A DNA stretch of 24,514 nt from Porphyromonadaceae bacterium UBA7572 (GCA_002476625.1 DLLC01000067.1:11361-35874); one strand, 5' to 3'; positions 1 to 8,848 are shown, counted from the first letter of the stretch. The notes: a model not told the origin generated them from the sequence alone. Numbers and translations are program-made.

Positions 1-277
1 CAGAGGTAGGCGCCGACACGTTCACCTCGCCAGTGGCAGTGGAATAAGTCCACTGCGTCTTGCCATCGTACCACGACTTCAAGTTGTTGGCAAGAATGCG
101 AAACTGATTGCCCTTCATTACGATGGCGCCGTGCGAGGCTCCCATGGTGTAGTTGGCACTCACTGCGCCGGCAGCCTTGTAGGCTGCCACCGTGCGGTCG
201 AATATCTGTGTTGCGTTTTGAGCTTGGCCACATATTACCGCCAGCAGCAACATCGTCATTGTCAATAATCTTTTCAT
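1..277 (-). CDS. LolA-like outer-membrane lipoprotein carrier family protein, 3' part cut by window edge
   Basis: Only the first 92 codons are inside the window; the frame is still open at base 1. The ATG at 275-277 opens a typical signal peptide (MKRLL, then a run of Met, Leu and Ala up to about residue 16, with probable cleavage after GQA). The mature part contains NYTMG, MKGNQF and WYDGKTQWTY followed by TGEVNV. That is the pattern of LolA-like proteins of Bacteroidales: a beta half-barrel carrying lipoproteins across the periplasm, where the W-Y-D-G-K-T-x-W strand is conserved. The start lies 5 bases after the ftsK stop, so it is almost certainly cotranscribed with ftsK, a pairing common in Bacteroidota. 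A Cys at residue 16 could suggest a lipoprotein, but the context fits signal peptidase I better. The family call is fairly safe; lipoprotein transfer as the exact role is inferred. Confidence 0.8.
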   Translation of the reverse strand, partial: MKRLLTMTMLLLAVICGQAQNATQIFDRTVAAYKAAGAVSANYTMGASHGAIVMKGNQFRILANNLKSWYDGKTQWTYSTATGEVNVSAPTS

Positions 278-282
278 CACTT

Positions 283-2748
283 TTATTTTTTATTAAAACT
301 TGTGGCAAACATTTGGTCCACATCCATTGGACTCATCAACACATTGCGAGGTTTACCGCCACTCGATGGTCCCACGATGCCGGCGGCCTCAAGCTGGTCC
401 ATAATTTTTCCTGCCCGGTTATAGCCTATGCTGTAACGGCGCTGAAGCGATGAGGTGGAAGCCACATTTGCCGTAACCACCCAGCGAGCTGCCTCTTCAA
501 AAAGAGTGTCGCGGTCGTGAAGGCTACCACCGGATCCACCGCCATGGCCTTCGTCGCCATCTGCCGTGCCCACATATTCAGGCAGTTCGTATGGCTCCTC
601 GTGGTTCACGTCCAGGTCGGCGTCTTCTTGTTCCTTGATATAATTACAAATTTTTATAATCTCAGGTGTATCGATAAACGGACACTGGAGACGGGTGATG
701 TCGCCATCCACCGAGAAAAGCATGTCACCCCGGCCAATCAGGTTTTGAGCGCCTGGCCGGTCGAGAATGATTCGGCTATCCATCATCTGCGACACGGCAA
801 ACGCCATACGCCCTGGAATATTTGCCTTAATATTGCCCGTAATCACATTGGCGGCAGGGCGCTGGGTGGCCACAATCAGGTGAATGCCCACTGCACGGGC
901 CTTTTGGGCGATGCGCACAATTGGTGTCTCCACCTCTTTGCCCGAAGTCATGATCATATCGGCAAACTCATCGATAATGCACACGATGTAAGGCATAAAT
1001 TTGTATTTCTTATGGCCATCGGAATCAAGCACTTCCCGAAGCTCACGGCGCCACTTTTCGTTGTAGTCTTCCAGCTTGCGCACTTTCACTTCTTCAAGCA
1101 CAGTGTAGCGGTTCTCCATTTCCTGAACGAGGCAGTTGAGTGTCTTCACCACTTTGGCTGGGTCTGTGACAATGCAGCGGTCTTCTCCAGGCACACGTGC
1201 GAAATAATATTTCTCCAAATCGGCATACACACTAAATTCCACACGCTTTGGGTCAACGAGTATCAACTTCAGCTCCGAGGGGCCTTTTTTGTAGAGCAGC
1301 GAGGCTATGATGGCGTTCAAGCCCACCGATTTACCTTTGCCCGTGGCACCAGCCACCAGCAAATGTGGCATTTTAGTGAGGTCGGCAACGAACACTTCGT
1401 TCGACACCGTGCAGCCAATGGCCATAGGCAGCTTGTACTTTGTGTTCTGAAATTTCGGGTCTTCCAATGCACGGCGAATGGGCACCACCTGAGGATCGTG
1501 GTTAGGCACCTCGATGCCTATAGTGCCACGCCCTGGCATTGGCGCTATAATACGAATGCCTAATGCCGCCAGGCTCAAAGCTATGTCATCTTCCAGCCCA
1601 CGTATTTTGGCAATACGCACGCCATCCTCAGGCACTATCTCAAACAGCGTGACCGTAGGCCCCACATGCACATCAATGTGCTTGATTTTAATGCCATAAT
1701 TATTGAGCGTCTCGGTGATGCGCTGCTTGTTGGCTTCCTGCTCCGAGGCGTCCACACTCACCCCCATGGTGGCTGGGGCAAGCAAGTCGAGCGGTGGAAA
1801 CCGGTAATGCGCATATTCGTAAGTGGGGTCGTCGCTGTTGACTCTTCCCTCTGCTGCGCCAAAGAGTGTGCCAGTGTTTGGGTCACCACCTGGCTTGAGC
1901 ACCGTGGTGTCTTTTGGGGTGGGTTTGCGTTTTTTCTCTGGCCGAGGCACCACCACTGGCTTCTCCTTTTTGGGCTGGTTCTTGTGATCGTCGCCCAAAA
2001 ATCCAGAATGCACGGCGTGCCTATCTTCGTCTTGGTCAATGATGTCACCATTAAACTGACGGTGAGGAACCACATGGCTTTTAAGCGATTTATACATCAC
2101 TCTGATGGTCTTGTAGGTGATTACAATCCACATAAAAGCGGCAAACACATTCACTCCCACCATCCCATAGAAGCCCAGAAGCCCCGTGAGCAGCTCATTG
2201 AACTCTTTTCCGAAATTACCGCCCAATGGGAATGAGGCAATATTCAGATTCATGGTGCATAGGCTGATAAGCATCGAAAATGCGAACAATGAAAACAGGC
2301 ATACCAGTGAGAATGAGAAAAACAGCACTTTCTTGTCTTTTCTAAAAAAGCGGTAAGCCAGGCAAAGACACCACACCACCAGCACAAAGGAGGCCAAGCC
2401 ATAACCTTGACGAATGAAGAATTCCGAAACCGATGCACCCAGCGTGCCCATCACATTTTTAGCGGGCACATGCTGCCGAGCATTGGCAATGGCGGAATCG
2501 GCGGTTATGCTCTGGTCGGTATCGCCAGCCCCAAAGCAGAACGAGATGAACGCCACGCACAGAAACATGCCTATCAATAAAAGCAGCGATCCAATAATCA
2601 GTCGGGTACGCCCGTCTTTGAAAAAGTATGAGACGCGCTTACGGAAGGTGAGCTTTTCCTCTTCCGCCTGCCGCTTGGCCTCCTGCTCTCGGCGTGCGTC
2701 GTTACGCACGCCTGTGAGGTCGGGATTAAATGTTGTGTCTTTTTTCAT
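283..2748 (-). CDS. ftsK: DNA translocase FtsK/SpoIIIE
   Basis: An 821-residue septal DNA pump that moves chromosome ends apart and activates XerCD recombination during division. Four hydrophobic membrane segments are visible at about residues 50-72, 115-135, 140-163 and 190-215. They are followed by a short charged linker (about 220-310), shorter than in E. coli FtsK but normal for Bacteroidota. The motor has Walker A GATGKGKS (467-474), DPKRVEFSVY (499-508), Walker B IIDEF (591-595) and the HLIVATQRP motif (623-631). A glycine-rich spacer (about 733-741) leads to the winged-helix gamma domain (about 746-805, with SLQRRYSIGYNRA), which reads oriented DNA sequences. Membrane and ATPase parts all look intact. 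The gene lies 48 bases after trkH and 5 bases before the LolA-like gene. No separate promoter was found in the 48-base gap, so it probably belongs to the dxs transcript. Confidence 0.97.
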   Translation of the reverse strand: MKKDTTFNPDLTGVRNDARREQEAKRQAEEEKLTFRKRVSYFFKDGRTRLIIGSLLLLIGMFLCVAFISFCFGAGDTDQSITADSAIANARQHVPAKNVMGTLGASVSEFFIRQGYGLASFVLVVWCLCLAYRFFRKDKKVLFFSFSLVCLFSLFAFSMLISLCTMNLNIASFPLGGNFGKEFNELLTGLLGFYGMVGVNVFAAFMWIVITYKTIRVMYKSLKSHVVPHRQFNGDIIDQDEDRHAVHSGFLGDDHKNQPKKEKPVVVPRPEKKRKPTPKDTTVLKPGGDPNTGTLFGAAEGRVNSDDPTYEYAHYRFPPLDLLAPATMGVSVDASEQEANKQRITETLNNYGIKIKHIDVHVGPTVTLFEIVPEDGVRIAKIRGLEDDIALSLAALGIRIIAPMPGRGTIGIEVPNHDPQVVPIRRALEDPKFQNTKYKLPMAIGCTVSNEVFVADLTKMPHLLVAGATGKGKSVGLNAIIASLLYKKGPSELKLILVDPKRVEFSVYADLEKYYFARVPGEDRCIVTDPAKVVKTLNCLVQEMENRYTVLEEVKVRKLEDYNEKWRRELREVLDSDGHKKYKFMPYIVCIIDEFADMIMTSGKEVETPIVRIAQKARAVGIHLIVATQRPAANVITGNIKANIPGRMAFAVSQMMDSRIILDRPGAQNLIGRGDMLFSVDGDITRLQCPFIDTPEIIKICNYIKEQEDADLDVNHEEPYELPEYVGTADGDEGHGGGSGGSLHDRDTLFEEAARWVVTANVASTSSLQRRYSIGYNRAGKIMDQLEAAGIVGPSSGGKPRNVLMSPMDVDQMFATSFNKK

Positions 2749-2796
2749 TGTCGGTTATTTCTTATTTATTTGTTTTTTAAAATGATTTTTAATTCG

Positions 2797-4287
2797 TTAG
2801 TCTTCAAACCAAAAGTCTCTGGTGAACAGCACCAGCACTGTGAACAATTCCAGACGGCCCACCAGCATTTCAAGCGACATCAGCCACTTGGCCACAGGGG
2901 ATACGGCATCCAAATTCTCCACGATATTAAGCCCCACATTGCTGATACACGACATCGAGGTGAAAAATGCGTCAAATGGGTCGTTAATTCCCAAAAAGTT
3001 GAAGGTGAGCGCCATCACCACCATATAGAAGATGAAGATGGATAAAAACGCCACCACACGCGACACCAAATACGGTGGCACTGCACGACCGTCCATTCGC
3101 ACAGCGGTCACAGAATTGGGATGAATCACCTTGTAGAACTCGTTTCTGATGTTTTTCACCATCACTATCATACGGTCGATTTTAGCGCCACCGGCCGTAG
3201 ATCCCGCCATACCGCCAAAAAACATCACCACCATAATAGTGAACGACACAAACGGGCCATATTTCTCAAAATCGATAGCGGCAAATCCTGTGGATGTGAT
3301 GGCCGACACGGTATCGAACACTGCACCCAATGCATGTTTGGCCAAAGCCACGTCGCCAATCGACGAGTAGGCGTTAGTGTGCATATCGTAATACAGCATA
3401 CGCGCCGTCACTATCAGTGAAGTGACAATCACCACCAGCACATACCACTTGAGTGTGGTGTTATGCTTCAGAGCCTTCATTCCGTTACGCTTCGACACGG
3501 CAAACACAAGCGAGAAGTTGATACCGCACACAAACATAAAGATGAGTATCATCACATTGCTATAGGTGTCGGAAAACTGGGAGTAGTCATTCACCGTGGA
3601 AAACCCGCCAGTAGATACCGTGGCGAGCGTATGGCACACAGCGTCGAACACATTCATCGGCCCTACCGAGAGCAAAACACCTAAAACCACCGTATAGAAC
3701 ACATAAAGTCCCCACAGCCACATAGCGGTTTCGCTCACACGCGGGCGCAGACGTTCATGAGAGATACCCGTCACCTCGGCATTAAACATCGCTATGCCGC
3801 CCTTAGTGTTGAGCATCGGTATCACCGCAAGCGTGAACAAGATAATACCCATACCACCTATCCACTGCGATAGCGCACGCCACATCAGTATGCCGTGAGG
3901 CGCGCTTTCCACATCCTTAATCAGGGTCATGCCCGTGGTGGTGAAGCCCGACATCGATTCGAAGAACGCGTCGGTCACGTCGGTCAGCACTCCCGACAGG
4001 AAAAATGGTATGACCGAGAATGCCGAAAAAAACACCCATACCACACTCGTAAGCAAAAATCCCTCTCTACGGCGCATCTGGGTGGACTTTGCTGGCACAT
4101 GATACAGCCCTAATCCACACACAAATGTAATCCCCACCGACCACACAAAAGCCTTCATGCAGACGGTTTCGGCGTAGATAACCGAAGTGAGCAAAGGCAC
4201 GAGCATAAAGCCCGCCTCTATCATCAGCAGCAAGCCTATCACTCGCAGCACCACGGGGATATTGATACGGTGACAATGAAAACTCAT
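2797..4287 (-). CDS. trkH: Trk-type potassium uptake protein, membrane subunit TrkH
   Basis: A 496-residue inner-membrane K+ channel subunit of the TrkH/KtrB superfamily. The four pore repeats can be followed through their filter sequences: TTTGM (116-120), STGGF (225-229), TSTGF (331-335) and SNVGL (449-453). Each follows a pore helix such as FFESMSGF or FFTSMSCI. The GGMAGSTAGGAKI segment (358-370), typical of the loop between pore repeats 3 and 4, is also present. About ten hydrophobic helices are visible. The start is 4 bases downstream of the trkA stop, so channel and gating subunit are made together. TrkH proteins need a cytosolic RCK subunit, which is supplied by the neighbouring trkA. 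Length is normal and nothing is missing. K+ is the likely ion, although some relatives carry Na+ as well. Confidence 0.95.
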   Translation of the reverse strand: MSFHCHRINIPVVLRVIGLLLMIEAGFMLVPLLTSVIYAETVCMKAFVWSVGITFVCGLGLYHVPAKSTQMRRREGFLLTSVVWVFFSAFSVIPFFLSGVLTDVTDAFFESMSGFTTTGMTLIKDVESAPHGILMWRALSQWIGGMGIILFTLAVIPMLNTKGGIAMFNAEVTGISHERLRPRVSETAMWLWGLYVFYTVVLGVLLSVGPMNVFDAVCHTLATVSTGGFSTVNDYSQFSDTYSNVMILIFMFVCGINFSLVFAVSKRNGMKALKHNTTLKWYVLVVIVTSLIVTARMLYYDMHTNAYSSIGDVALAKHALGAVFDTVSAITSTGFAAIDFEKYGPFVSFTIMVVMFFGGMAGSTAGGAKIDRMIVMVKNIRNEFYKVIHPNSVTAVRMDGRAVPPYLVSRVVAFLSIFIFYMVVMALTFNFLGINDPFDAFFTSMSCISNVGLNIVENLDAVSPVAKWLMSLEMLVGRLELFTVLVLFTRDFWFED

Positions 4288-4291
4288 ACGC

Positions 4292-5626
4292 TTACTTCTT
4301 GAAGAATTTTTCTACCTTATGAAACGACCCATGCATGCAGAACACCACCACATGGTCGCCAGGCTGGAGGCGTGTGTCGCCTTTCACAAGCATACCTCTG
4401 CCCTCTCGCACCAGCCCTGCCAAGGTGAACTCTGGTGGAATGTCAAACTCCTTGATTTCCTTGGAGCAAAGTTTGCTGCCATCTTTTATCACTACCTCGG
4501 CCACCTCGGCATCGGCAAGAGCCAGGCATCGGGCATTGTCCTGCTCACTGTCGAGAAGCATCTGGAAGATACGGCTCGACGCAAGCAATTTTTTATTGAT
4601 GATGGTGCCAATGTTCAGGCGCTCAGCCTCATGCACAAATTGGATATTCTCCACTTCGGCAATCGTCTTCCGCACGCCATACTCCTTCGACATGAGACAA
4701 CTCAAAATATTGGTCTCGGAACGGTCGCTCAATGCCGCGAAAGCATCCATTCCTCCGGCTTCCTCCTCCATAATATCACTGTCGGTGGCATCGCCATGCA
4801 CGATTTTGCAGTGTGGAAGCACATCCACCAAATAGGTGCAGCGGTCGTCGTCGGGCTCAATGATTTTCACCTTCACGCCTGTATTTTCCAGTTCTTTTGC
4901 CACCTGAACGGCAATGGCAGAGCCACCCATAATCAGCATTTTCTTCACCTGCACCTTCTTTTTGCCGCACAGCTCCACCACTTGCGGCAGGTGGTCGCGC
5001 GTGGTGGTGATGTATGCCACATCATTCTCCATCACGCGGTCCACGCCTCGAGGTATGAGAATCTCGCCATTTCGGCGTATGGCGTTCAGGTGAATGAAGG
5101 TGCTGCTTGCGCCTATCTCCTTCAGCTGCTTGCCCACCATTGGCGAGGTGGCGCGTAATTTCACAGCCGCCACTATCAACTGTCCGTCGAAAAGTTCAAA
5201 CCAATTGCGCACCCAATTGTGCTTCAGCGCCGTGGCTATTTCCTCGGCGGCAAACAGCTCGGGGTAAATCAGCGTGTCCACGCCTTTTTCCTTGAAGAAG
5301 TCAGAATATTCCGGGCGCAGAAACTCATAATTGTCGATACGGGCCACTGTCTTCTTTGCGCCCATGCTCTTTGCTATGGAGCAAGCCAAAATGTTCCTTG
5401 TCTCGTAAGGAGTCACCGCAATGAACAGCTCGCAGTCGTCTACTCCGTTAGCCCGAAGTGTGCGGAAAGAGATGCACTCGCCCAGACAGGTTTTCAGATT
5501 ATATGAATCAAGGGCAAAGAGCTTTTTCTCATCATTGTCAATCACGATGATGTCGCGGTCTTCGTCGCTGAGCATCTTTGCCAAGTGCGTTCCCACTTCT
5601 CCAGCCCCTGCAATAAATATTCTCAT
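4292..5626 (-). CDS. trkA: Trk potassium uptake regulatory subunit TrkA (two RCK units)
   Basis: A 444-residue cytosolic nucleotide-binding protein that gates TrkH. It has the classical tandem layout. The first Rossmann unit has GAGEVG (7-12) and the acidic end of strand 2, IVIDND (27-32), followed by a TrkA-C domain with PMVGKQLKEI (162-171). The second Rossmann unit begins at about residue 230 with a divergent glycine loop, IMGGSAIA (232-239), and IIEPDDD (255-261), followed by a second TrkA-C domain (about 375-444) ending VVVFC. The first site should bind NAD(H) or ATP; the second lacks a full GxGxxG, as is usual for this family. The gene starts 2 bases downstream of the dxs stop and ends 4 bases before trkH, consistent with translational coupling. 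Confidence 0.95.
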   Translation of the reverse strand: MRIFIAGAGEVGTHLAKMLSDEDRDIIVIDNDEKKLFALDSYNLKTCLGECISFRTLRANGVDDCELFIAVTPYETRNILACSIAKSMGAKKTVARIDNYEFLRPEYSDFFKEKGVDTLIYPELFAAEEIATALKHNWVRNWFELFDGQLIVAAVKLRATSPMVGKQLKEIGASSTFIHLNAIRRNGEILIPRGVDRVMENDVAYITTTRDHLPQVVELCGKKKVQVKKMLIMGGSAIAVQVAKELENTGVKVKIIEPDDDRCTYLVDVLPHCKIVHGDATDSDIMEEEAGGMDAFAALSDRSETNILSCLMSKEYGVRKTIAEVENIQFVHEAERLNIGTIINKKLLASSRIFQMLLDSEQDNARCLALADAEVAEVVIKDGSKLCSKEIKEFDIPPEFTLAGLVREGRGMLVKGDTRLQPGDHVVVFCMHGSFHKVEKFFKK

Positions 5627-5628
5627 AT

Positions 5629-7545
5629 CTATTTTTTATGTAATATCCTTTCAACGGTTTCGGCTATCGACTCTGCATCGATGCCGCATTTGTGCTTCAA
5701 CTGCGCCACAGTGCCCTGGTGCACAAATTCATCAGGTATGCCCAGCCTCGTGAGCCGCGGAGCGTGTTCCTTGTCAGCAAGCCACTCAGCCACGGCGCTG
5801 CCGAGGCCACCAACCACAGTGCCATCCTCCACAGTGAGCACATGCGTATAATTCTTGGCCACCTCCGCGAGAATGGCCTCGTCAATCGGCTTGAGGAATA
5901 TCATATCGTAATGCGCCACTGCTATGCCTTTTTCTTTCAAGATGGCGAGCGCTTTTTGCACGTCATTGCCTATGGCTCCAATGCTGAGCACAGCTAAATC
6001 CTGGCCATCTGCCAGCTTCCTGCCCTTACCCACTTGCAGTTCCTTCATTTCGCACTTCCATTCGGCATACACACCGCCTCCACGCGGATAGCGAATGGCA
6101 AACGGGCCTTTTCCTGCGAGCTGCGAGGTGTACATCAGATGGCGGAGATAATGCTCGTTCATCGGGGCCGACACCGTCATGCCCGGTATGCTGCGCAAAT
6201 ATGCCAAGTCGTAGGCGCCATGGTGTGTGACACCGTCCTCACCCACAAGCCCTGCGCGGTCGATACAGAAGGTGACGGGCAGATGCTGAATGGCCACATC
6301 GTGAATAATATGGTCGTAGGCACGCTGCAGGAAACTGCTGTAGATGGCACAGAACGGATGCATCCCGTCTTTCGCCAGTCCACCCGCGAAGGTCACGGCA
6401 TGGCCCTCGCTGATGCCCACATCAAAAGTGCGCTCGGGCATAGCCTCTTGAAGCATCGACATCGACGTTCCCGAGGGCATAGCTGCAGTAATGCCCACCA
6501 CCTTGTCGTTGGCCTCGGCCAGTTCCACTATCGTGTGGCCAAACACATCCTGATACTTCAGCGGCTTCCCTGTGGAGTCGGCCACGATGCGCTCGCCCGT
6601 CTTTTCGTTGAATTTGCCGGGTGCGTGCCATATCGATGGCGACTCCTCGGCTGGCTTGTAGCCTTTGCCTTTGCGAGTGTGGAGATGCACAATTTTTGGC
6701 CCAGCCATATCCTTCACATCCCTGAAGGTCTTCACCAGCTGCACCACATCATGTCCGTCGAAGGGACCGAAATAGCGGATATTCAATCCCTCGAAAATGT
6801 TTTGCTGACCCGACAAGAGCGACTTCATGGCGTTGTTGAACCGAAGCACAAGTCCTTTTCCTTTGTCGGTGATGATATGGTGACGGCGCAAAAGCTGGTA
6901 AGTCTTGTAGCGCAGATTGTTGTAGCGCTTTGAGGTGGTGAGTTTGGTCATATAGGCACTCAAGGCACCCACATTCTCATCAATCGACATATCATTGTCG
7001 TTAAGCACAATCAGCATATTGTTGGGGTGCGTCGACACATTGTTCAGCCCCTCAAACGCCAGTCCCCCACTAATGGAGGCATCGCCTATGATAGCCACGA
7101 TTTTACGTTGCTTGTCGGTCAGCTCGGAGGCTATCGACATGCCTAAAGCTGCTGATATGCTGTTGCTCGCATGGCCTGCGGTAAAGGTGTCGTACTCGCT
7201 CTCCGAGGGATTGGGGAAGCCACTCAATCCGCCCATTGTGCGATTTTCATAAAACCGGTCGCGCCGGCCTGTGAGAATTTTGTGCGCATAAGCCTGGTGA
7301 CCCACATCCCATACCAAACGGTCGTTAGGGGTGTCAAACACATAATGCAGTGCCACATTTATCTCCACAGCCCCCATGCTCGAGGCAAAGTGCCCTGGGT
7401 TCGACGACAGGAAATGAACGATAAACCGGCGCAGTTCCTCACACACTTGAGGAAGCTGGCTCACGTCGAGCCGACGCAAGTCGGCAGGACTGTCAATCGT
7501 TGCCAGCAAGGGAAAATGTTCGTTAATATAATCGTTGTCCGACAT
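5629..7545 (-). CDS. dxs: 1-deoxy-D-xylulose-5-phosphate synthase
   Basis: A 638-residue thiamine-diphosphate enzyme that condenses pyruvate and glyceraldehyde 3-phosphate, the first step of the MEP isoprenoid pathway; DXP also feeds thiamine and pyridoxal synthesis. The length is normal. Visible motifs: the substrate histidine in NPGHFASS (His52), DVGHQAYAHKI (80-90), the thiamine-diphosphate/Mg motif starting GDAS (154) and ending LNDNDMSI (181-188), the proton-relay Glu380 in ISEGHAV, SSFLQRAYD (403-411), and the DRAGLVGEDGVTHHG loop (429-443). A C-terminal transketolase domain follows (about 500-620). It is first in a packed minus-strand run with trkA and trkH, an order seen in other Bacteroidales. 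A promoter-like TATATTTG and a palindrome lie about 130-180 bases upstream, so the mRNA has a leader of roughly 165 bases. Confidence 0.97.
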   Translation of the reverse strand: MSDNDYINEHFPLLATIDSPADLRRLDVSQLPQVCEELRRFIVHFLSSNPGHFASSMGAVEINVALHYVFDTPNDRLVWDVGHQAYAHKILTGRRDRFYENRTMGGLSGFPNPSESEYDTFTAGHASNSISAALGMSIASELTDKQRKIVAIIGDASISGGLAFEGLNNVSTHPNNMLIVLNDNDMSIDENVGALSAYMTKLTTSKRYNNLRYKTYQLLRRHHIITDKGKGLVLRFNNAMKSLLSGQQNIFEGLNIRYFGPFDGHDVVQLVKTFRDVKDMAGPKIVHLHTRKGKGYKPAEESPSIWHAPGKFNEKTGERIVADSTGKPLKYQDVFGHTIVELAEANDKVVGITAAMPSGTSMSMLQEAMPERTFDVGISEGHAVTFAGGLAKDGMHPFCAIYSSFLQRAYDHIIHDVAIQHLPVTFCIDRAGLVGEDGVTHHGAYDLAYLRSIPGMTVSAPMNEHYLRHLMYTSQLAGKGPFAIRYPRGGGVYAEWKCEMKELQVGKGRKLADGQDLAVLSIGAIGNDVQKALAILKEKGIAVAHYDMIFLKPIDEAILAEVAKNYTHVLTVEDGTVVGGLGSAVAEWLADKEHAPRLTRLGIPDEFVHQGTVAQLKHKCGIDAESIAETVERILHKK

Positions 7546-7676
7546 CTGTAATTCTTATATATTTTTAAGCGCAATGGTTGGCATCCAGCATTTCAAAGCA
7601 CATTCACTTATATGTATTGATTTCAAAATCAAACAATTAACAAGCAAGCGAACCACCACGGCCTTGTTTAATTTCA

Positions 7677-7708
7677 CACTGTGGGAAATGCTGCGATTTT
7701 CCACAGTG
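7677..7708 (-). promoter_or_regulatory. Palindrome at predicted 5' end of dxs mRNA (operator or leader hairpin)
   Basis: On the plus strand, arms CACTGTGGGAAA (7677-7688) and TTTTCCACAGTG (7697-7708) flank an 8-base spacer. Eleven of 12 positions pair as DNA; on the minus transcript the odd position is an A-C mismatch. It begins about 10 bases downstream of the TATATTTG box, so it would sit at roughly +4 of the dxs transcript. No U-tract follows, so it is not a terminator. A protein-binding operator or a 5' stabilising stem would both fit. Confidence 0.55.
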
Positions 7709-7718
7709 TTTCAACTTG

Positions 7719-7726
7719 CAAATATA
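7719..7726 (-). promoter_or_regulatory. Probable -7 element of the dxs-trkA-trkH-ftsK-lolA promoter
   Basis: Read on the minus strand this is TATATTTG followed by C, an exact match to the Bacteroidota TAnnTTTG box. Transcription would start near 7712. The expected -33 position (7746-7749) reads GGTG, a weak match to TTTG. Confidence therefore rests on the -7 box and on position. Confidence 0.5.
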
Positions 7727-7759
7727 ACAAAAATTACCCTTTATTCACCGATAAAACGC

Positions 7760-7802
7760 AAAAAAAGGAGAAAGCAAGCGCCTGGTTTCGCTTGCTTTCT
7801 CC
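7760..7802 (-). terminator. Rho-independent terminator of the OmpA-type lipoprotein gene
   Basis: A perfect 14-base stem: GGAGAAAGCAAGCG (7767-7780) and its reverse complement (7789-7802) around an 8-base loop. On the minus strand it is followed by a run of seven T (7766-7760). It begins 34 bases downstream of the lipoprotein stop codon and lies upstream of the dxs promoter, separating the two transcripts. Confidence 0.9.
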
Positions 7803-7836
7803 CTACTAATCGGAATTTGTTTTCTTTATGCTTTTT

Positions 7837-8685
7837 TTATTCTATCGCGTTGGAGTTGTCGATGGGTTCGGCATCTATGGTTTGGTTATTCTGGTAATTG
7901 AAGTTTGACTTAGATTCCGAAGGGGTGCTGTAATCATTTTCCACATTGTGGGTGATGAGTATTTCCACTCGGCGGTTAGCTGCACGCCCATCGGCTGTAC
8001 GGTTGTCGCCCACCGAACGCTGATCTGCCATGCCTTTGCAGTAAATCTGGTTAGCAGGCACGCCTTTCTTCATCAAGTAAGCCTTCACCACTTGCGCACG
8101 TTCCACCGACAGGCGGCAACGCTGGTTGTATGTGCCGGCATTGTCGGTATAGCCATAAACCTCAGCGCAGGCCGATGGATCGGCTTGTAGTCTACGCGCC
8201 ACATAGTCGAGCGCCTTTTTTGCCTTTCCGTCGAGCTTGGTCTTGCTTTGCCCATAGTAGATGCAGTTGTCGCTTTGCCGTGGTGTACTAACTCGTGGGG
8301 CACTCAATCGAGCGCCACTCTGGCCATACACATCATCTCCTCCATAATAATAGGTGGTCTCGCCTGAATTCGAATTATCAGTGGCCCGTTGCTCGGCCTT
8401 CTTGTCCATATCATTGCCTATGGCGGCACCTAATGCGGCGCCAGCCACAGCTCCGACTGCCGCCCCAATAATGGAATTGTCGCGATTGGATTGCCAACTG
8501 TTACCGATGAGCGAACCAATGAATGAGCCTGTGCTTGCACCCGATGTAGCACCCACCACTGCGCCCTTCGTAGAATTGCTCGCATCAGGGTCGGAGAGCA
8601 CAGCCCACTGTGCCAAGCTGCAACTGGTGGTGGAACTCATCAGTAGTGAGCCACACAATATTGGAAGTAATATTTTTTTCATCAT
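7837..8685 (-). CDS. OmpA-family outer-membrane lipoprotein with glycine-zipper region
   Basis: A 282-residue lipoprotein predicted to sit in the outer membrane and bind peptidoglycan. The signal peptide ends in a lipobox with the acylated Cys at residue 22 (STTSC). Residues 41-92 form a glycine-zipper pair (GAVVGATSG, then AAVGAVAGAALGAAIG), as in YMGG/2TM glycine-zipper proteins. Residues 140-246 are an OmpA C-terminal domain with VYGYTDNAGTYNQ (Asp181) and NRTADGRAANRRVEI (228-242); the latter is the family signature for binding diaminopimelate. The last 35 residues are polar and disordered. Two adjacent ATGs (8685 and 8682) are possible starts and make no functional difference. It is monocistronic, with its own promoter (8755-8783) and a strong terminator. 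The likely role is anchoring the outer membrane to the wall; a more specific function cannot be read. Confidence 0.92.
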   Translation of the reverse strand: MMKKILLPILCGSLLMSSTTSCSLAQWAVLSDPDASNSTKGAVVGATSGASTGSFIGSLIGNSWQSNRDNSIIGAAVGAVAGAALGAAIGNDMDKKAEQRATDNSNSGETTYYYGGDDVYGQSGARLSAPRVSTPRQSDNCIYYGQSKTKLDGKAKKALDYVARRLQADPSACAEVYGYTDNAGTYNQRCRLSVERAQVVKAYLMKKGVPANQIYCKGMADQRSVGDNRTADGRAANRRVEILITHNVENDYSTPSESKSNFNYQNNQTIDAEPIDNSNAIE

Positions 8686-8754
8686 AATCGCTTTTAAATC
8701 TATGTTCGGAAGCTACGACTAAATAAACCTGCATTCGTTTAATCATTGACAATG

Positions 8755-8783
8755 CAAAATTACAGTAATTTTTTGGAAATCAA
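8755..8783 (-). promoter_or_regulatory. Promoter of the OmpA-type lipoprotein gene
   Basis: On the minus strand, TTG (8783-8781), an 18-base spacer and TAATTTTG (8762-8755), matching the -33/-7 pattern of Bacteroidota housekeeping promoters. The predicted start near 8748 gives a leader of about 60 bases. Confidence 0.65.
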
Positions 8784-8848
8784 GCCATATACACCATTTT
8801 GTACAATTATTTTTAACAAATTGACCACTCAAAAATGGTGTCATACCG

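Noticed and set aside
517..1563. 348-codon plus-strand ORF opposite ftsK
   Set aside because: It is an antisense shadow: the composition is His/Cys/Phe-rich with no domain, and the opposing frame encodes a complete FtsK motor.
4319..5158. 279-codon plus-strand ORF opposite trkA
   Set aside because: The minus frame is a full TrkA with all motifs; the plus frame has no motifs and unnatural His richness.
6034..6933. 299-codon plus-strand ORF opposite dxs
   Set aside because: It lies wholly within conserved dxs coding sequence and shows no promoter or protein features.
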